Both the position numbers and the translations under genes were made by a program. A stretch of DNA of 64,000 bases, taken from Lachnospiraceae bacterium. GTDB lineage: Bacteria > Bacillota > Clostridia > Lachnospirales > Lachnospiraceae. How positions within the stretch are numbered: the stretch's first letter is position 1; every line of letters begins with the position of its first letter. Below the pieces are notes generated by a model, which was given only the letters and a program-made list of their open reading frames with translations, did not search any database and was not told the DNA's origin. Positions 33,077 through 42,023 of this stretch are shown piece after piece. The DNA lies in assembly GCA_021770785.1 (NCBI GenBank), contig JAETQH010000010.1, positions 39,465 to 103,464 on the forward strand. The letters are read 5' to 3'.

Positions 33077-34288
33077 ATGAATCAGAAAGCATATTACGGA
33101 GAATTTGGCGGGCAGTATGTGGCAGAGTCACTGATGAATGCCTTAGAGGAGCTGGATACAGCCTTTGAAGAGGCGATTCATGATGAGGAATTTTTAAAAC
33201 AGTACCATTATTACCTGAAACAATATGTGGGAAGAGAGACGCCCCTTTATTTTGCAGAACGTTTAAGCGGGAAATACGGCACCAAAATTTATTTAAAGAG
33301 AGAAGATTTAAACCATACGGGAGCCCACAAAATCAATAACGTGATCGGGCAGATTTTATTGGCAAAGCGCATGGGGAAAAAGAAAGTCATTGCAGAGACA
33401 GGTGCGGGACAGCACGGTGTGGCAACCGCCACAGGGGCGGCGCTTTTCGGAATGGAATGTACCGTCTATATGGGGGAAGAGGATATCAAACGCCAGGCGT
33501 TAAATGTGCTGCGGATGGAAATGTTAGGGGCGAAGGTAGTCAGTGTCCGTTCCGGCAGCAACACCTTAAAGGATGCTACCAACGAGGCAATCCGTATCTG
33601 GGCGAAAACAGCGGAGGATACCTTCTATATCATCGGCTCTGCCGTAGGCCCCTACCCCTATCCGAAAATGGTAAAGGAATTTCAGAGTTGTATCAGCCGT
33701 GAGTCCAAAAAGCAGATTTTAGAGGCAGAGGGACGGCTGCCGGATGCGGTGCTGGCATGTGTGGGCGGCGGCTCAAATTCTATCGGCATGTTTGCGGATT
33801 TTATTGAGGAGAAAGAGGTAAGGCTTATCGGCGTGGAGGCAGCGGGAAAGGGCATTGACACCGGGGAACATGCCTCTGCCATGGCGCTTGGCGCACCGGG
33901 TGTGCTTCATGGCATGCGCTCATACCTTTTGCAGGACGAGGACGGTAATGTACAGCTCGCCCATTCCATTTCCGCAGGGTTAGATTACCCCGGTGTGGGA
34001 CCGGAACACGCTTACTTAAAGGATACCGGAAGGGCGGAATACGTGTCTGCAACAGATGTGGAGGCTATGGACGCACTGATGGAACTTTGCAAATTAGAGG
34101 GAATTATCCCGGCAATCGAGAGCGCCCATGCCATGGCATATGCTTTCAAATATGCGGAACAACTGGTGAAGGAAATCGGAGCTGAGGCTGCGAAGGATAA
34201 AATTATGATAATCTGCCTTTCCGGAAGAGGTGATAAGGACGTGAATACCATTGCCGATTACCTGGCAGGGAAGGGCTATCTCAATTAG
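33077..34288 (+). CDS. trpB: Tryptophan synthase beta chain
   Basis: A 403-residue PLP enzyme joining indole and serine to give tryptophan. Visible are [11 protein letters not shown], the PLP lysine in [22 protein letters not shown], the phosphate-binding [10 protein letters not shown] and the C-terminal CLSGRGDKD. It is full length and TrpB1-type. With trpA downstream it forms the synthase complex. The protein could let the cell use indole despite the loss of trpE and trpG. Confidence 0.96.
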   Translation: MNQKAYYGEFGGQYVAESLMNALEELDTAFEEAIHDEEFLKQYHYYLKQYVGRETPLYFAERLSGKYGTKIYLKREDLNHTGAHKINNVIGQILLAKRMGKKKVIAETGAGQHGVATATGAALFGMECTVYMGEEDIKRQALNVLRMEMLGAKVVSVRSGSNTLKDATNEAIRIWAKTAEDTFYIIGSAVGPYPYPKMVKEFQSCISRESKKQILEAEGRLPDAVLACVGGGSNSIGMFADFIEEKEVRLIGVEAAGKGIDTGEHASAMALGAPGVLHGMRSYLLQDEDGNVQLAHSISAGLDYPGVGPEHAYLKDTGRAEYVSATDVEAMDALMELCKLEGIIPAIESAHAMAYAFKYAEQLVKEIGAEAAKDKIMIICLSGRGDKDVNTIADYLAGKGYLN

Positions 34289-34346
34289 TGATTTGTTAGA
34301 GCAGAAAATTTGAAAGGTGCAAAAAGCACAGAGACAGGAGGAAAAC

Positions 34347-35141
34347 ATGAACCGTATTGAAGCAAGAATGAAGCAGTTAGAGCAACGGGGCGAGAAAGCC
34401 TTTATTACCTATATTACGGCGGGGCTGCCGGATTTAGAAGGAACGAAAGCGTTATTAAAAGCCAAGGAGCGGGCAGGCTGTGACGTGGTGGAACTGGGCA
34501 TCCCCTTTTCCGACCCGGTGGCAGACGGTCCGGTCATCCAGAATGCGTCCTATCAGGCCATCTGCAACGGCATTAACCTGAAAAAGATATTCGTGGCAGT
34601 GGAGGAAGTGAGAAAAGAAGGGTTAGAGCTGCCAATCGTCTTTATGATGTACTACAACACCATACTGCACTACGGTGTGGAGGCATTTGTAAAAAAATGC
34701 AATGAGGTGGGGGTAGACGGATTGATTATTCCCGATTTGCCCTTTGAGGAGCAGGAGGATCTGAAAAACTGTCTGAAAGCTTCCGATACTACCATATTCA
34801 TTCAGCTGGTTTCCCCGGTGTCGGGAGACAGGATTCCGATGATACTGGAAAATGCAAGAGGGTTTGTCTACTGTGTTTCCTCCATGGGTGTCACCGGGCA
34901 GGGGGCAAATTTCCATAAGGAAGTGGTGCAGTATTTAAAGCATGTAAAGGAAGTTTCTAAAATTCCGGTGATGATGGGCTTTGGAATCCGTACTGCAGAG
35001 GACGTAAAACCCATGAAGGACAGTATTGACGGAGCCATAGTGGGAAGCTATTTTATTAACCTGATGGAAGAGAGCGGCTACAGCACAGCGGTGGCGGAGG
35101 AATACTGCAGCACCTTTAAGAGAGAGTTAAACCAGTTATAG
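34347..35141 (+). CDS. trpA: Tryptophan synthase alpha chain
   Basis: A 264-residue TIM barrel that cleaves indole-3-glycerol phosphate to indole. Key segments are FITYITAGLPD, CDVVELGIPFSDPVADGP (catalytic Glu and Asp region), LIIPDLPFEE, YCVSSMGVTG and VMMGFGI. The ATG at 34347 follows ACAGGAGG; the frame is open earlier. It pairs with trpB upstream. Confidence 0.95.
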   Translation: MNRIEARMKQLEQRGEKAFITYITAGLPDLEGTKALLKAKERAGCDVVELGIPFSDPVADGPVIQNASYQAICNGINLKKIFVAVEEVRKEGLELPIVFMMYYNTILHYGVEAFVKKCNEVGVDGLIIPDLPFEEQEDLKNCLKASDTTIFIQLVSPVSGDRIPMILENARGFVYCVSSMGVTGQGANFHKEVVQYLKHVKEVSKIPVMMGFGIRTAEDVKPMKDSIDGAIVGSYFINLMEESGYSTAVAEEYCSTFKRELNQL

Positions 35142-35229
35142 AAGACACCGGGAAAAAACAGCAGGGAAATATCAGGTAGTGTATAAAAATTATAACAGAA
35201 TATAACAAAAAAATCGGGAGGGAAAGACC

Positions 35230-36240
35230 ATGAAGGAATATATCGCAAAAGCAGCAGACAGACAGGATTTAACGGAGGAAGAGGCAAGGGCAGCCATGAA
35301 ACAGATGTTAGAGGGGGAGGCAACCCAGGCACAGATAGCCGCATTTTTAACCACCATGCGTATGAAGGGGGAAACCTTAGATGAGCTCTCAGGGTTAGCG
35401 TCGGTGCTCCGTGACAAGGCAGCCACCATTTCTCCTAAGGTAGATAATTATGTGGACCTTGTGGGAACCGGGGGAGACTGTACTTATACCTTTAATGTCT
35501 CTACAACTGCCGCTTTTGTGGTAGCGGCTGCAGGGCTTCCGGTGGCAAAGCACGGCAATCGTTCCATTTCCTCTAAATCGGGAGCCGGAGACGTATTAGA
35601 GGCTCTGGGCGTTAATATTATGGCAGAGCCGGAGCAGGTGCAGAAATGTGTGGAGGAAGCAGGAATCGGATTTATGTTTGCTCCCCGCTTTAACCAGTCT
35701 ATGAAATATGTGGGGCAGGCGAGAAATGAGATGGGAATCCGCACAGTGTTCAATATCTTAGGCCCTCTGGCAAATCCCTCCAGGGCAAAGAAAATGGTGG
35801 TGGGTGTTTACAGCCCGGATTTGACGGAAAAGATTGCCGCAGTCATGAGCCGTCTCGGAGTGGAGCGTGCCTTTGTGGTCAGCGGTGCTGACAATATGGA
35901 TGAAATCACCTTATCGGGCAACACCACCGTTTCCGAGATTAAGGACGGCACGATTGCCACTTACCGGATTACACCGGAGCAGTTCGGATTTGAGCGGGCG
36001 GACTTAGAAGAGTTGCGGGGCGGAGACGGCGTGCAGAATGCGGAAATTACAAAAAATATTTTAAAGGGCATTGAAAAAGGAGCAAAGCGCAATATCATTC
36101 TTTTAAACGCAGGGGCAACTCTTTACGTGGGAGGGGTTGCAGAAAGTATAGAAGCTGGTGTAAAATTAGCCGCAGAGATCCTTGACTCCGGTAAAGCATA
36201 CGGGAAGTTAGAAGAACTGGTTCGTGTTTCTAACGAATAA
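35230..36240 (+). CDS. trpD: Anthranilate phosphoribosyltransferase
   Basis: A 336-residue enzyme transferring phosphoribosyl to anthranilate. It has LVGTGGDCTYTFNVSTTAA (PRPP loop), KHGNRSISSKSGAGDVLEALG (anthranilate and Mg site), FNILGPLANP and GADNMDEIT. Placing trpD last after trpA is unusual but seen in some clostridia. It is intact, so only the first pathway step is lost. It is probably the last gene under T-box control; asparaginase follows after 55 bases. Confidence 0.95.
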   Translation: MKEYIAKAADRQDLTEEEARAAMKQMLEGEATQAQIAAFLTTMRMKGETLDELSGLASVLRDKAATISPKVDNYVDLVGTGGDCTYTFNVSTTAAFVVAAAGLPVAKHGNRSISSKSGAGDVLEALGVNIMAEPEQVQKCVEEAGIGFMFAPRFNQSMKYVGQARNEMGIRTVFNILGPLANPSRAKKMVVGVYSPDLTEKIAAVMSRLGVERAFVVSGADNMDEITLSGNTTVSEIKDGTIATYRITPEQFGFERADLEELRGGDGVQNAEITKNILKGIEKGAKRNIILLNAGATLYVGGVAESIEAGVKLAAEILDSGKAYGKLEELVRVSNE

Positions 36241-36295
36241 GGTATCCTGACGTTTGAAAGAGCCGGTATCAAAAATTTGTTGGGACGGTAAAAAG

Positions 36296-37309
36296 ATGAA
36301 GAAGATATTATTGATTGCCACAGGCGGCACCATCGCTTCTAAAAAATCGCAGAACGGGCTGAAGCCTCAGATTACACCGGAGGAGTTATTAGAGTATATC
36401 CCCCAGGTGACGGACATCTGCCAGGTGGAAACTTTGCAGCTTTTAAATATTGACAGCTCTAACATGGAGCCGGAGCATTGGAAAATGATGGTGCATGCCA
36501 TACGGGAACAGTATGATGCTTATGACGGCTTTGTCATCGCCCACGGAACAGATACCATGGCATATACGGCAGCGGCGCTTTCCTATATGATTCAGAATTC
36601 CGGGAAACCCATTGTGGTCACCGGGGCACAAAAGCCCATTGATTTAGAGATAACCGATGCAAAATCCAACCTGTTAGACAGCTTTTTATATGCGTCGGAC
36701 GCAAAATCCCAGGGAGTGCAGATTGTCTTTGACGGAAAGGTTATTGCGGGAACCCGGGCGAAGAAAGTCCGCTCTAAAAGCTACAATGCCTTTTCAAGCA
36801 TTGACTATCCCTGCCTCGCTATGATACAGGATATGAATATCATGCGCTACATTCCCATGCTGCCCTATGAGGAGGAAGTAAGGTTTTATGAGGAGATGGA
36901 CAGGGAAGTATGTCTGATAAAGCTGATTCCCGGGATTCAGCCCAAAATGCTGGCGGGCATTTTTGAAAATTATCATGCGGTTATTGTGGAGAGCTTTGGA
37001 GTGGGCGGAATCCCTAAGTCCATCTCCGAAGAGTTTTTCCGGCTCTGCCAGAAATATCCTCAGAAGCTGGTGGTGATGGCAACTCAGGTGGCGCATGAGG
37101 GAAGCGATATGACGGTCTATGAGGTGGGGCACGATATGAAAGCCTACTGCCGCTTCTTAGAGTCCTACGATATGACCCTAGAATCCGCTATTGCTAAAAC
37201 CATGTGGATTTTAGGGAATTTTCAGACAGAGAAAGTGGATGTGGAGGAATTGTTCTACCGCAGCGTCAACTATGATGTGATTTACGGGAAAAACAGGAAA
37301 TGCGAATAG
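36296..37309 (+). CDS. ansA: Type I L-asparaginase
   Basis: A 337-residue cytoplasmic asparaginase that hydrolyses asparagine to aspartate and ammonia. The two catalytic threonine regions, LLIATGGTIASKK (about 5-17) and VIAHGTDTMAYTA, are complete, and Lys follows in TDAKSN. ATG at 36296 is chosen; ribosome binding is weak (GGGACGG). It follows trpD by 55 bases without a visible terminator, so read-through from the trp operon is possible. A terminator closes it at 37312. Confidence 0.93.
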   Translation: MKKILLIATGGTIASKKSQNGLKPQITPEELLEYIPQVTDICQVETLQLLNIDSSNMEPEHWKMMVHAIREQYDAYDGFVIAHGTDTMAYTAAALSYMIQNSGKPIVVTGAQKPIDLEITDAKSNLLDSFLYASDAKSQGVQIVFDGKVIAGTRAKKVRSKSYNAFSSIDYPCLAMIQDMNIMRYIPMLPYEEEVRFYEEMDREVCLIKLIPGIQPKMLAGIFENYHAVIVESFGVGGIPKSISEEFFRLCQKYPQKLVVMATQVAHEGSDMTVYEVGHDMKAYCRFLESYDMTLESAIAKTMWILGNFQTEKVDVEELFYRSVNYDVIYGKNRKCE

Positions 37310-37311
37310 AA

Positions 37312-37335
37312 AAGACCCAGTTACTGGGTCTTTTT
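37312..37335. terminator. Bidirectional terminator between ansA and clc
   Basis: AAGACCCAG, a short TTA loop, CTGGGTCTT and a T run. The A run on the other side serves the convergent CLC gene, whose stop codon lies inside it. Confidence 0.85.
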
Positions 37336-38580
37336 ATTAATATAGTTCGTCTTATACTTCGAATAAATAATCTTCTGGCTGTGGTACAGACCAAAATATC
37401 CCGACAACATATAACTGAATGCCACTGCCAGCAGGAAATAGGGCATGCCGTCATAGCCAAAAAGCTCAAAGCTGATAAGCAGCGAGGTAATGGGGCAGTT
37501 GGTGACGCCGCAGAACACTGCCGTCATACCCACCGCCGTGCAGAGGGAGGGCGAAAATCCAGTCAGATTGCCGAAGAGGCAGCCGAAGGCCGCTCCGGTA
37601 AAGAAGGAGGGGACAATCTCGCCACCCTTGTACCCGGCACCTAAGGTGAGGGCCGTAAAGACCATTTTTAAGAGAAACGCCTCCGGGCGGACGGAGCCTT
37701 TCATGCAGCCGGCAATCACATTCATGCCCGTGCCGTTGTAGGTCTGGTCACCGACGAACAGTGTCAGCACAACAATCATGCAGCCTCCGGCAAAAACCCG
37801 CAGATAAGGATTTTTAAAAAGTTTTTTGTAGACTATCTCCGACTGGTGCAGCAGAATACAGAAAAGAATGCTGATTCCCGCACAGAGAACGGCTAAGAGG
37901 GATATCAGTACCGCATTCTCTGTCTGGAAAGCCGGGAAACTCTTTAAAGGAAATACCTCCGGCGAAATGCCAAAGGAGCTTGCCACGGCGTGGGCAACTA
38001 AGGAGGAAACCACACAGGGCACCAACGCTGCATAATACATAATTCCCACGCTCACCACTTCCATGGAAAAAATGGCAGCCGCCATAGGCGTTCCGAAGAG
38101 GGTGGAAAAAGCGGCGCTCATGCCGCACATAATCATAATATGTTTATCCTTTTCATCAAACCGGAATAACCGTCCTAAGCCGTTTCCGATACTGCCCCCT
38201 AACTGTAAGGCAGCTCCCTCCCGTCCGGCGGAGCCGCCGAAGAGGTGGGTAATCAGGGTGGAAATGAAAATCAGGGGAGCCATCCGCAGGGGCAGCTTTT
38301 CCCCGGAGTGGATGGCAGAGAGCACCAGGTTGGTCCCGGTGTCCTTATCGTCGTGCAGCAGGCGGTAACAACCCACAATCACAATACCGCCGACGGGCAG
38401 CAGGAAAATAATTTCCGGGTGCTTGGTGCGGACGAGAGTCACCACCTCCATGGAAAAATAAAACAGTGTTCCCACACCGCCCACGATAAGACCCGACAGA
38501 ATGGCAAAAACCACCCATTTTACCGAGGCTTTCAGGCGGTTTAAGTTGTGTTTTATCTTGTGTTTTACGATTTCTTTCAT
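37321..38580 (-). CDS. CLC-family anion/proton antiporter, fluoride-exporter-like
   Basis: A 419-residue CLC protein with about 10-12 membrane helices. The gate region reads GGSAGREGAALQLGG; the residue after GREG is Ala, not the Pro of chloride-type CLCs. The usual GSGIPE filter is replaced by DTGTNLVLSAIHSG. Both features resemble the CLC-F fluoride/proton antiporters, whose core is GREGTAVQ or similar. No fluoride riboswitch is seen upstream. The start is the ATG at 38580, placed five bases after GGAGG. It is divergent from an XRE regulator with shared intergenic operators. General chloride or proton exchange remains possible. Confidence 0.82.
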   Translation of the reverse strand: MKEIVKHKIKHNLNRLKASVKWVVFAILSGLIVGGVGTLFYFSMEVVTLVRTKHPEIIFLLPVGGIVIVGCYRLLHDDKDTGTNLVLSAIHSGEKLPLRMAPLIFISTLITHLFGGSAGREGAALQLGGSIGNGLGRLFRFDEKDKHIMIMCGMSAAFSTLFGTPMAAAIFSMEVVSVGIMYYAALVPCVVSSLVAHAVASSFGISPEVFPLKSFPAFQTENAVLISLLAVLCAGISILFCILLHQSEIVYKKLFKNPYLRVFAGGCMIVVLTLFVGDQTYNGTGMNVIAGCMKGSVRPEAFLLKMVFTALTLGAGYKGGEIVPSFFTGAAFGCLFGNLTGFSPSLCTAVGMTAVFCGVTNCPITSLLISFELFGYDGMPYFLLAVAFSYMLSGYFGLYHSQKIIYSKYKTNYINKKTQ

Positions 38581-38757
38581 AACAGCCTCCATTGCAGCAG
38601 TTCTTTTTCTGGTTTTCTACCACTTAAATTTTCTATAAAGAATCTTAACATTTTCTTAGCAGCTTGACAATATCCCATACAATTTTATCCGGCCTTTTTC
38701 GGGCGGGGCAGAAAGGCATTACTTTTATGTGTTAATGCCTTTCCCAATGACATAAAA

Positions 38758-38775
38758 TGACAAGAAAAATTGTCA
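38758..38775. promoter_or_regulatory. XRE-type operator, site 1
   Basis: TGACAA-N6-TTGTCA, a perfect 18-base palindrome outside its spacer. It lies in the space between clc and the XRE gene, just upstream of the -35 box TTGACA (38783). Confidence 0.6.
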
Positions 38776-38813
38776 AAAAAGATTGACAACTGATAGTTTC
38801 CGTGCTAGTATAA

Positions 38814-38831
38814 TGACAAACAAAGTTGTCA
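38814..38831. promoter_or_regulatory. XRE-type operator, site 2, overlapping the promoter
   Basis: A second TGACAA-N6-TTGTCA palindrome, 56 bases from the first, overlapping the last base of the -10 box TATAAT (38809-38814). A further half site ATTGACAAG follows. The layout fits autorepression by the XRE protein encoded at 38864. Confidence 0.65.
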
Positions 38832-38863
38832 TATTGACAAGAAAACAGGTCAGGAGGGAGAAC

Positions 38864-39076
38864 ATGCCGCTATATAACCGTTTGAAGGAATATCGGGCAA
38901 AAATCAATGTCAATCAGCATGAGATGGGCAAATTAGTAGGAGTTTCCAGACAGACCATCAGCCAGATTGAGCGGGGGGATTATTCTCCGTCGGTGACATT
39001 AGCGCTTAAAATCGCGCAGATTTTTGGCGTGCCGGTAGAAGAGATTTTTCAATATGAGGAGGAAAATAATGAGTGA
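38864..39076 (+). CDS. XRE-family transcriptional regulator
   Basis: A 70-residue helix-turn-helix protein of the short Cro/CI type (LKEYRAKINVNQHEMGKLVG; SRQTISQIERGDYSPS). Nearly the whole chain is the DNA-binding domain. The start is ATG 38864 after CAGGAGGGAG; the frame is open earlier but lacks a site. Its stop overlaps the DUF3169 start by eight bases, an arrangement common in Firmicutes. Two identical-design palindromes upstream are its probable operators. Confidence 0.93.
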   Translation: MPLYNRLKEYRAKINVNQHEMGKLVGVSRQTISQIERGDYSPSVTLALKIAQIFGVPVEEIFQYEEENNE

Positions 39077-39857
39077 TACAAAAGTAACAGAAAATCAAAA
39101 ACAGGATGCGAAAGCCTTAAAGCGTTTTATCCCTCTTTTGATTTTGGCGGGTGCAGTCGGCTTAGGCGTAGGAATGGGTTCCGGATTTGTGATAAAGGTA
39201 ACGGAAGGGATGGGGAAACTGGTAAATCGGGGCCTCAGCGAAACAGCGCCCTACATTTCCCTGGTGCTTAACACCGTGTTGCTGGTGCTGTCCGCAGTGA
39301 CTTTGATGTGGTGCCGGAAACGCTTTGGGGCGTGGGACGGAGAAAATGAAGAAGACATGGAGCGGATTGAGGAAAAACTCAACATTGCTATTATTGCAAC
39401 AAACGTGGATATGATACTGAGCTATTTCCTCTTCGGTGCAGGAGAGAACGTGACATTTGAAGATATGGGACGGGAAACGGGCGGCATGTTCCGGCTGATA
39501 CTCGGGACAGGAGCCCTTGTTTATTCCATGGCGGTGGTGATTATCTGCCAGAGCCGCCTGGTCAATTTAGAAAAAGAAATAAACCCGGAAAAACAGGGCA
39601 GCGTTTATGATACAAAATTCCAGAAAGTGTGGTTAGAAAGCTGTGACGAGTTAGAACGGCAGATGGTTTACCAGTGCGCCTACAAAGCTTATCGGGTGAC
39701 GAACTATGCTTGCCTGGGTCTGTGGCTGTTTTGCATTTTCGGAATTATGTGGTGGAATTTCGGTATTCTGCCACTGCTTATGGTGAGTATCCTCTGGCTG
39801 GTGCTTACGCTGTCTTATTCCATAGAAAGCATGCGCCTGTTAAAAAGAAAAAAATAG
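39069..39857 (+). CDS. DUF3169 family membrane protein
   Basis: A 262-residue protein with four predicted membrane helices (about 20-45, 65-85, 140-162, 208-250) and a charged loop. It fits the DUF3169 family, which usually follows a small XRE regulator, as here. The ATG at 39069 sits after GAGGAGGAAAAT, overlapping the regulator gene. Function is unknown; a role in membrane stress or peptide resistance is only inferred from such pairs. Confidence 0.8.
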   Translation: MSDTKVTENQKQDAKALKRFIPLLILAGAVGLGVGMGSGFVIKVTEGMGKLVNRGLSETAPYISLVLNTVLLVLSAVTLMWCRKRFGAWDGENEEDMERIEEKLNIAIIATNVDMILSYFLFGAGENVTFEDMGRETGGMFRLILGTGALVYSMAVVIICQSRLVNLEKEINPEKQGSVYDTKFQKVWLESCDELERQMVYQCAYKAYRVTNYACLGLWLFCIFGIMWWNFGILPLLMVSILWLVLTLSYSIESMRLLKRKK

Positions 39858-39875
39858 GAGAGAGAAGTGTTTGGG

Positions 39876-39908
39876 AGCATCTGTCAGTGAAGGCTGGCAG
39901 ATGCTTTT
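39876..39908 (+). terminator. Terminator after DUF3169 gene
   Basis: AGCATCTGTCAG pairs with CTGGCAGATGCT, followed by a short T run. Confidence 0.75.
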
Positions 39909-40040
39909 GTGGTTAGAAATGAATACTTTTGGACAAAAAATGGAATTGATTTTATCGTATTGTGGAGTTAAAATATTAAATGCGGTTAGGAGAAACTAAT
40001 TATCAAAAGAGTGAGATATTCAAAGGAGTTGAGCAGCAAT

Positions 40041-41765
40041 ATGAAACAAAAGACAAGAAAAATGAGTGTCAGGGCGAAGATTTTATTATCTACCAGCGTA
40101 CTTATCTTAATTATTTGTATCGCATTAGGAGGTGCCACTTTTCGACGAATTAAAGATAGTATGATTGACATGGGTATTGAGGAGGCTGATATGACAGCCA
40201 CAATCGTCTTAAAAGTTATTGACAAGGATATGGTGAAGGGACTAGAACCGGGATGTGAAGACGGCGAAGAATACCAGTCGCTGCTGGCATCCATGCGGGA
40301 TGTTCAGAAGAGCTGTGGCATCGCATTTTTATATACCCTGTATACAGATGGAAATAAGGTGTATTATGGTGTGGATACGGATGATACGGATGGTCAGCAC
40401 CTGGTGGGAGAAGTGTTTGAGGTATCCTATGAAGAATTGGCGGACGTGTTTGCAGGAGAGCCATATGTACAGGATTTTATCGATTCGACAGAGGACGGGC
40501 ATCTGATTTCTGTATATCAGCCGATTTTGGACGAAAGCGGCAAGGTGATTGGTGTCTTAGGCTGTGATTATGATGCTTCATCGGTAATCACCAGACTAGA
40601 CGGAATGTTAAAACAGGTGATAGAGATAGCGGTGCTTTGCCTGTTGGCGGCGATTATTATTTTAAATATGGTTGTGGGGCAGATGACAAAAAGCCTTCGA
40701 ATAGTCAATCAGAAGATATACGATTTAGTTCACAGCGAGGGGGATCTAACTCAGAAATTAGACATTAAAACCGGAGATGAGATGGAACTGATTGCCGGGA
40801 ATGTGAATACTCTGTTAGAACATATCCGGAAAATCATGTTAAATATTGCGGGAAATTCTGTTCGGCTTAATGGTTCTTCGCAAACCGTGGCTCAAAATAT
40901 TTCCAGTGCAGGAGTGAATATTACGGATGTTTCGACAACTATGGAGGAAATGAGTGCGGCAATGAAGGAGACCCATGCTTCCTTACACCAGATTAGTGAA
41001 TCCATCAGTGAAATATACGAAGCTATTGAGGAGATTTCCGCAAATGCCGGTACAGGAAAGTCTTCTTCTAGTGTCACGATGGAAAAGGCTGCACAAATTT
41101 ACGAAAAAGCAGAAAAGGAGCAGCAGGATGCAAAGGTGCTTGCGCAGAATATAGCAGCGTCTGTAAATGAGAAGATTGAAAAATCCAAGGCAGTGGAAGA
41201 AATCCGCATACTTACGGAAAACATTATAAATATTACGGAACAGACGAATTTGCTGGCACTCAATGCCAGCATTGAGGCAGCGAGGGCAGGAGAGGCAGGC
41301 AAGGGATTTGCAGTTGTTGCGGATGAAATTGGAAAGCTTGCAGGAAATTCTGCGGAAGCCGCCACACAGATTCAGAAAGTGAGCACAGAAGTGATTCAGA
41401 CAGTAAATGAGCTGGCAGAAAAGGCGGAGGAAATGCTGGTCTTTATGGAGGAAACCGCCATGAATGGCTATGAGAAACTGCTTGAAACCAGCGGAAATTA
41501 CCGAAATGATGTTGGAGCCATGTACGATATGATGCAGAGCTTTGCAGATGGAAGTGCACAGCTAAGGGAGAGCATAGACAGCATCAAAGAAGCCATTGCT
41601 GCGGTAAATATAGCTGTGGAGGAGAGTGCTAAGGGTGTTACAAATGTCACGGAAATGTCTGTGGATTTAACGGCAAGCGTTGGAGATATCGAAAATGAGG
41701 CAAATTCCAATAGGGATATTGCAAATCAGCTGAATCAGGAAGTAAATAAGTTTAAACTGGAATAG
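40041..41765 (+). CDS. Methyl-accepting chemotaxis protein
   Basis: A 574-residue chemoreceptor. TM1 (about 15-35) is followed by an extracellular sensor of about 150 residues resembling a single Cache-like fold ([41 protein letters not shown]). TM2 (about 192-212), HAMP and a long signalling coiled coil come next. The conserved hairpin tip reads [20 protein letters not shown]. No other chemotaxis or motility genes are nearby. ATG 40041 is chosen; AAAGGAG is 13-14 bases upstream, and the frame is open back to a GTG at 40011. Confidence 0.92.
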   Translation: MKQKTRKMSVRAKILLSTSVLILIICIALGGATFRRIKDSMIDMGIEEADMTATIVLKVIDKDMVKGLEPGCEDGEEYQSLLASMRDVQKSCGIAFLYTLYTDGNKVYYGVDTDDTDGQHLVGEVFEVSYEELADVFAGEPYVQDFIDSTEDGHLISVYQPILDESGKVIGVLGCDYDASSVITRLDGMLKQVIEIAVLCLLAAIIILNMVVGQMTKSLRIVNQKIYDLVHSEGDLTQKLDIKTGDEMELIAGNVNTLLEHIRKIMLNIAGNSVRLNGSSQTVAQNISSAGVNITDVSTTMEEMSAAMKETHASLHQISESISEIYEAIEEISANAGTGKSSSSVTMEKAAQIYEKAEKEQQDAKVLAQNIAASVNEKIEKSKAVEEIRILTENIINITEQTNLLALNASIEAARAGEAGKGFAVVADEIGKLAGNSAEAATQIQKVSTEVIQTVNELAEKAEEMLVFMEETAMNGYEKLLETSGNYRNDVGAMYDMMQSFADGSAQLRESIDSIKEAIAAVNIAVEESAKGVTNVTEMSVDLTASVGDIENEANSNRDIANQLNQEVNKFKLE

Positions 41766-41800
41766 ACAGAACAATATATAAGAAATGGCGAAAACAGAAC

Positions 41801-41837
41801 CGGGTCAGAAAAACAGAATGTTTTTCTGACCCGATTT
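41801..41837 (+). terminator. Terminator after the chemoreceptor gene
   Basis: CGGGTCAGAAAAAC pairs with GTTTTTCTGACCCG, followed by a T-rich run. Confidence 0.85.
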
Positions 41838-41907
41838 TGCTTTTGTACAATACATACAAAAAAGAAAAACAAAATTTGGATAAAATATTGAAATTACCAA
41901 TTGGGGG

Positions 41908-41985
41908 TTGCTATTTTTAGCAGTAGGTACTATACTTTGACTATCAACTGAAAACGTTACCGGAAACAATACCGACAACGTTTTT
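41908..41985 (+). promoter_or_regulatory. Maltodextrin operon promoter with two LacI-type operators
   Basis: TTGCTA (41908-41913), a 17-base spacer and TATACT (41931-41936) form a promoter. Just downstream are two palindromic centres AACGTT (in CTGAAAACGTTACCGG at 41948-41963 and CCGACAACGTTTTTA at 41972-41986), 24 bases apart. This is the CpG-centred type bound by LacI-family proteins, probably the regulator at 45483 or CcpA. Confidence 0.65.
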
Positions 41986-42023
41986 AGAAAATAATAATTC
42001 ACATAATCAGGAGGAAGGATTTT

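Noticed and set aside
38581..38757. Fluoride riboswitch before the CLC gene
   Set aside because: The conserved fluoride aptamer sequence is not found on the minus strand; only an inverted repeat (GAAAGGCATTA) and XRE operators are seen.
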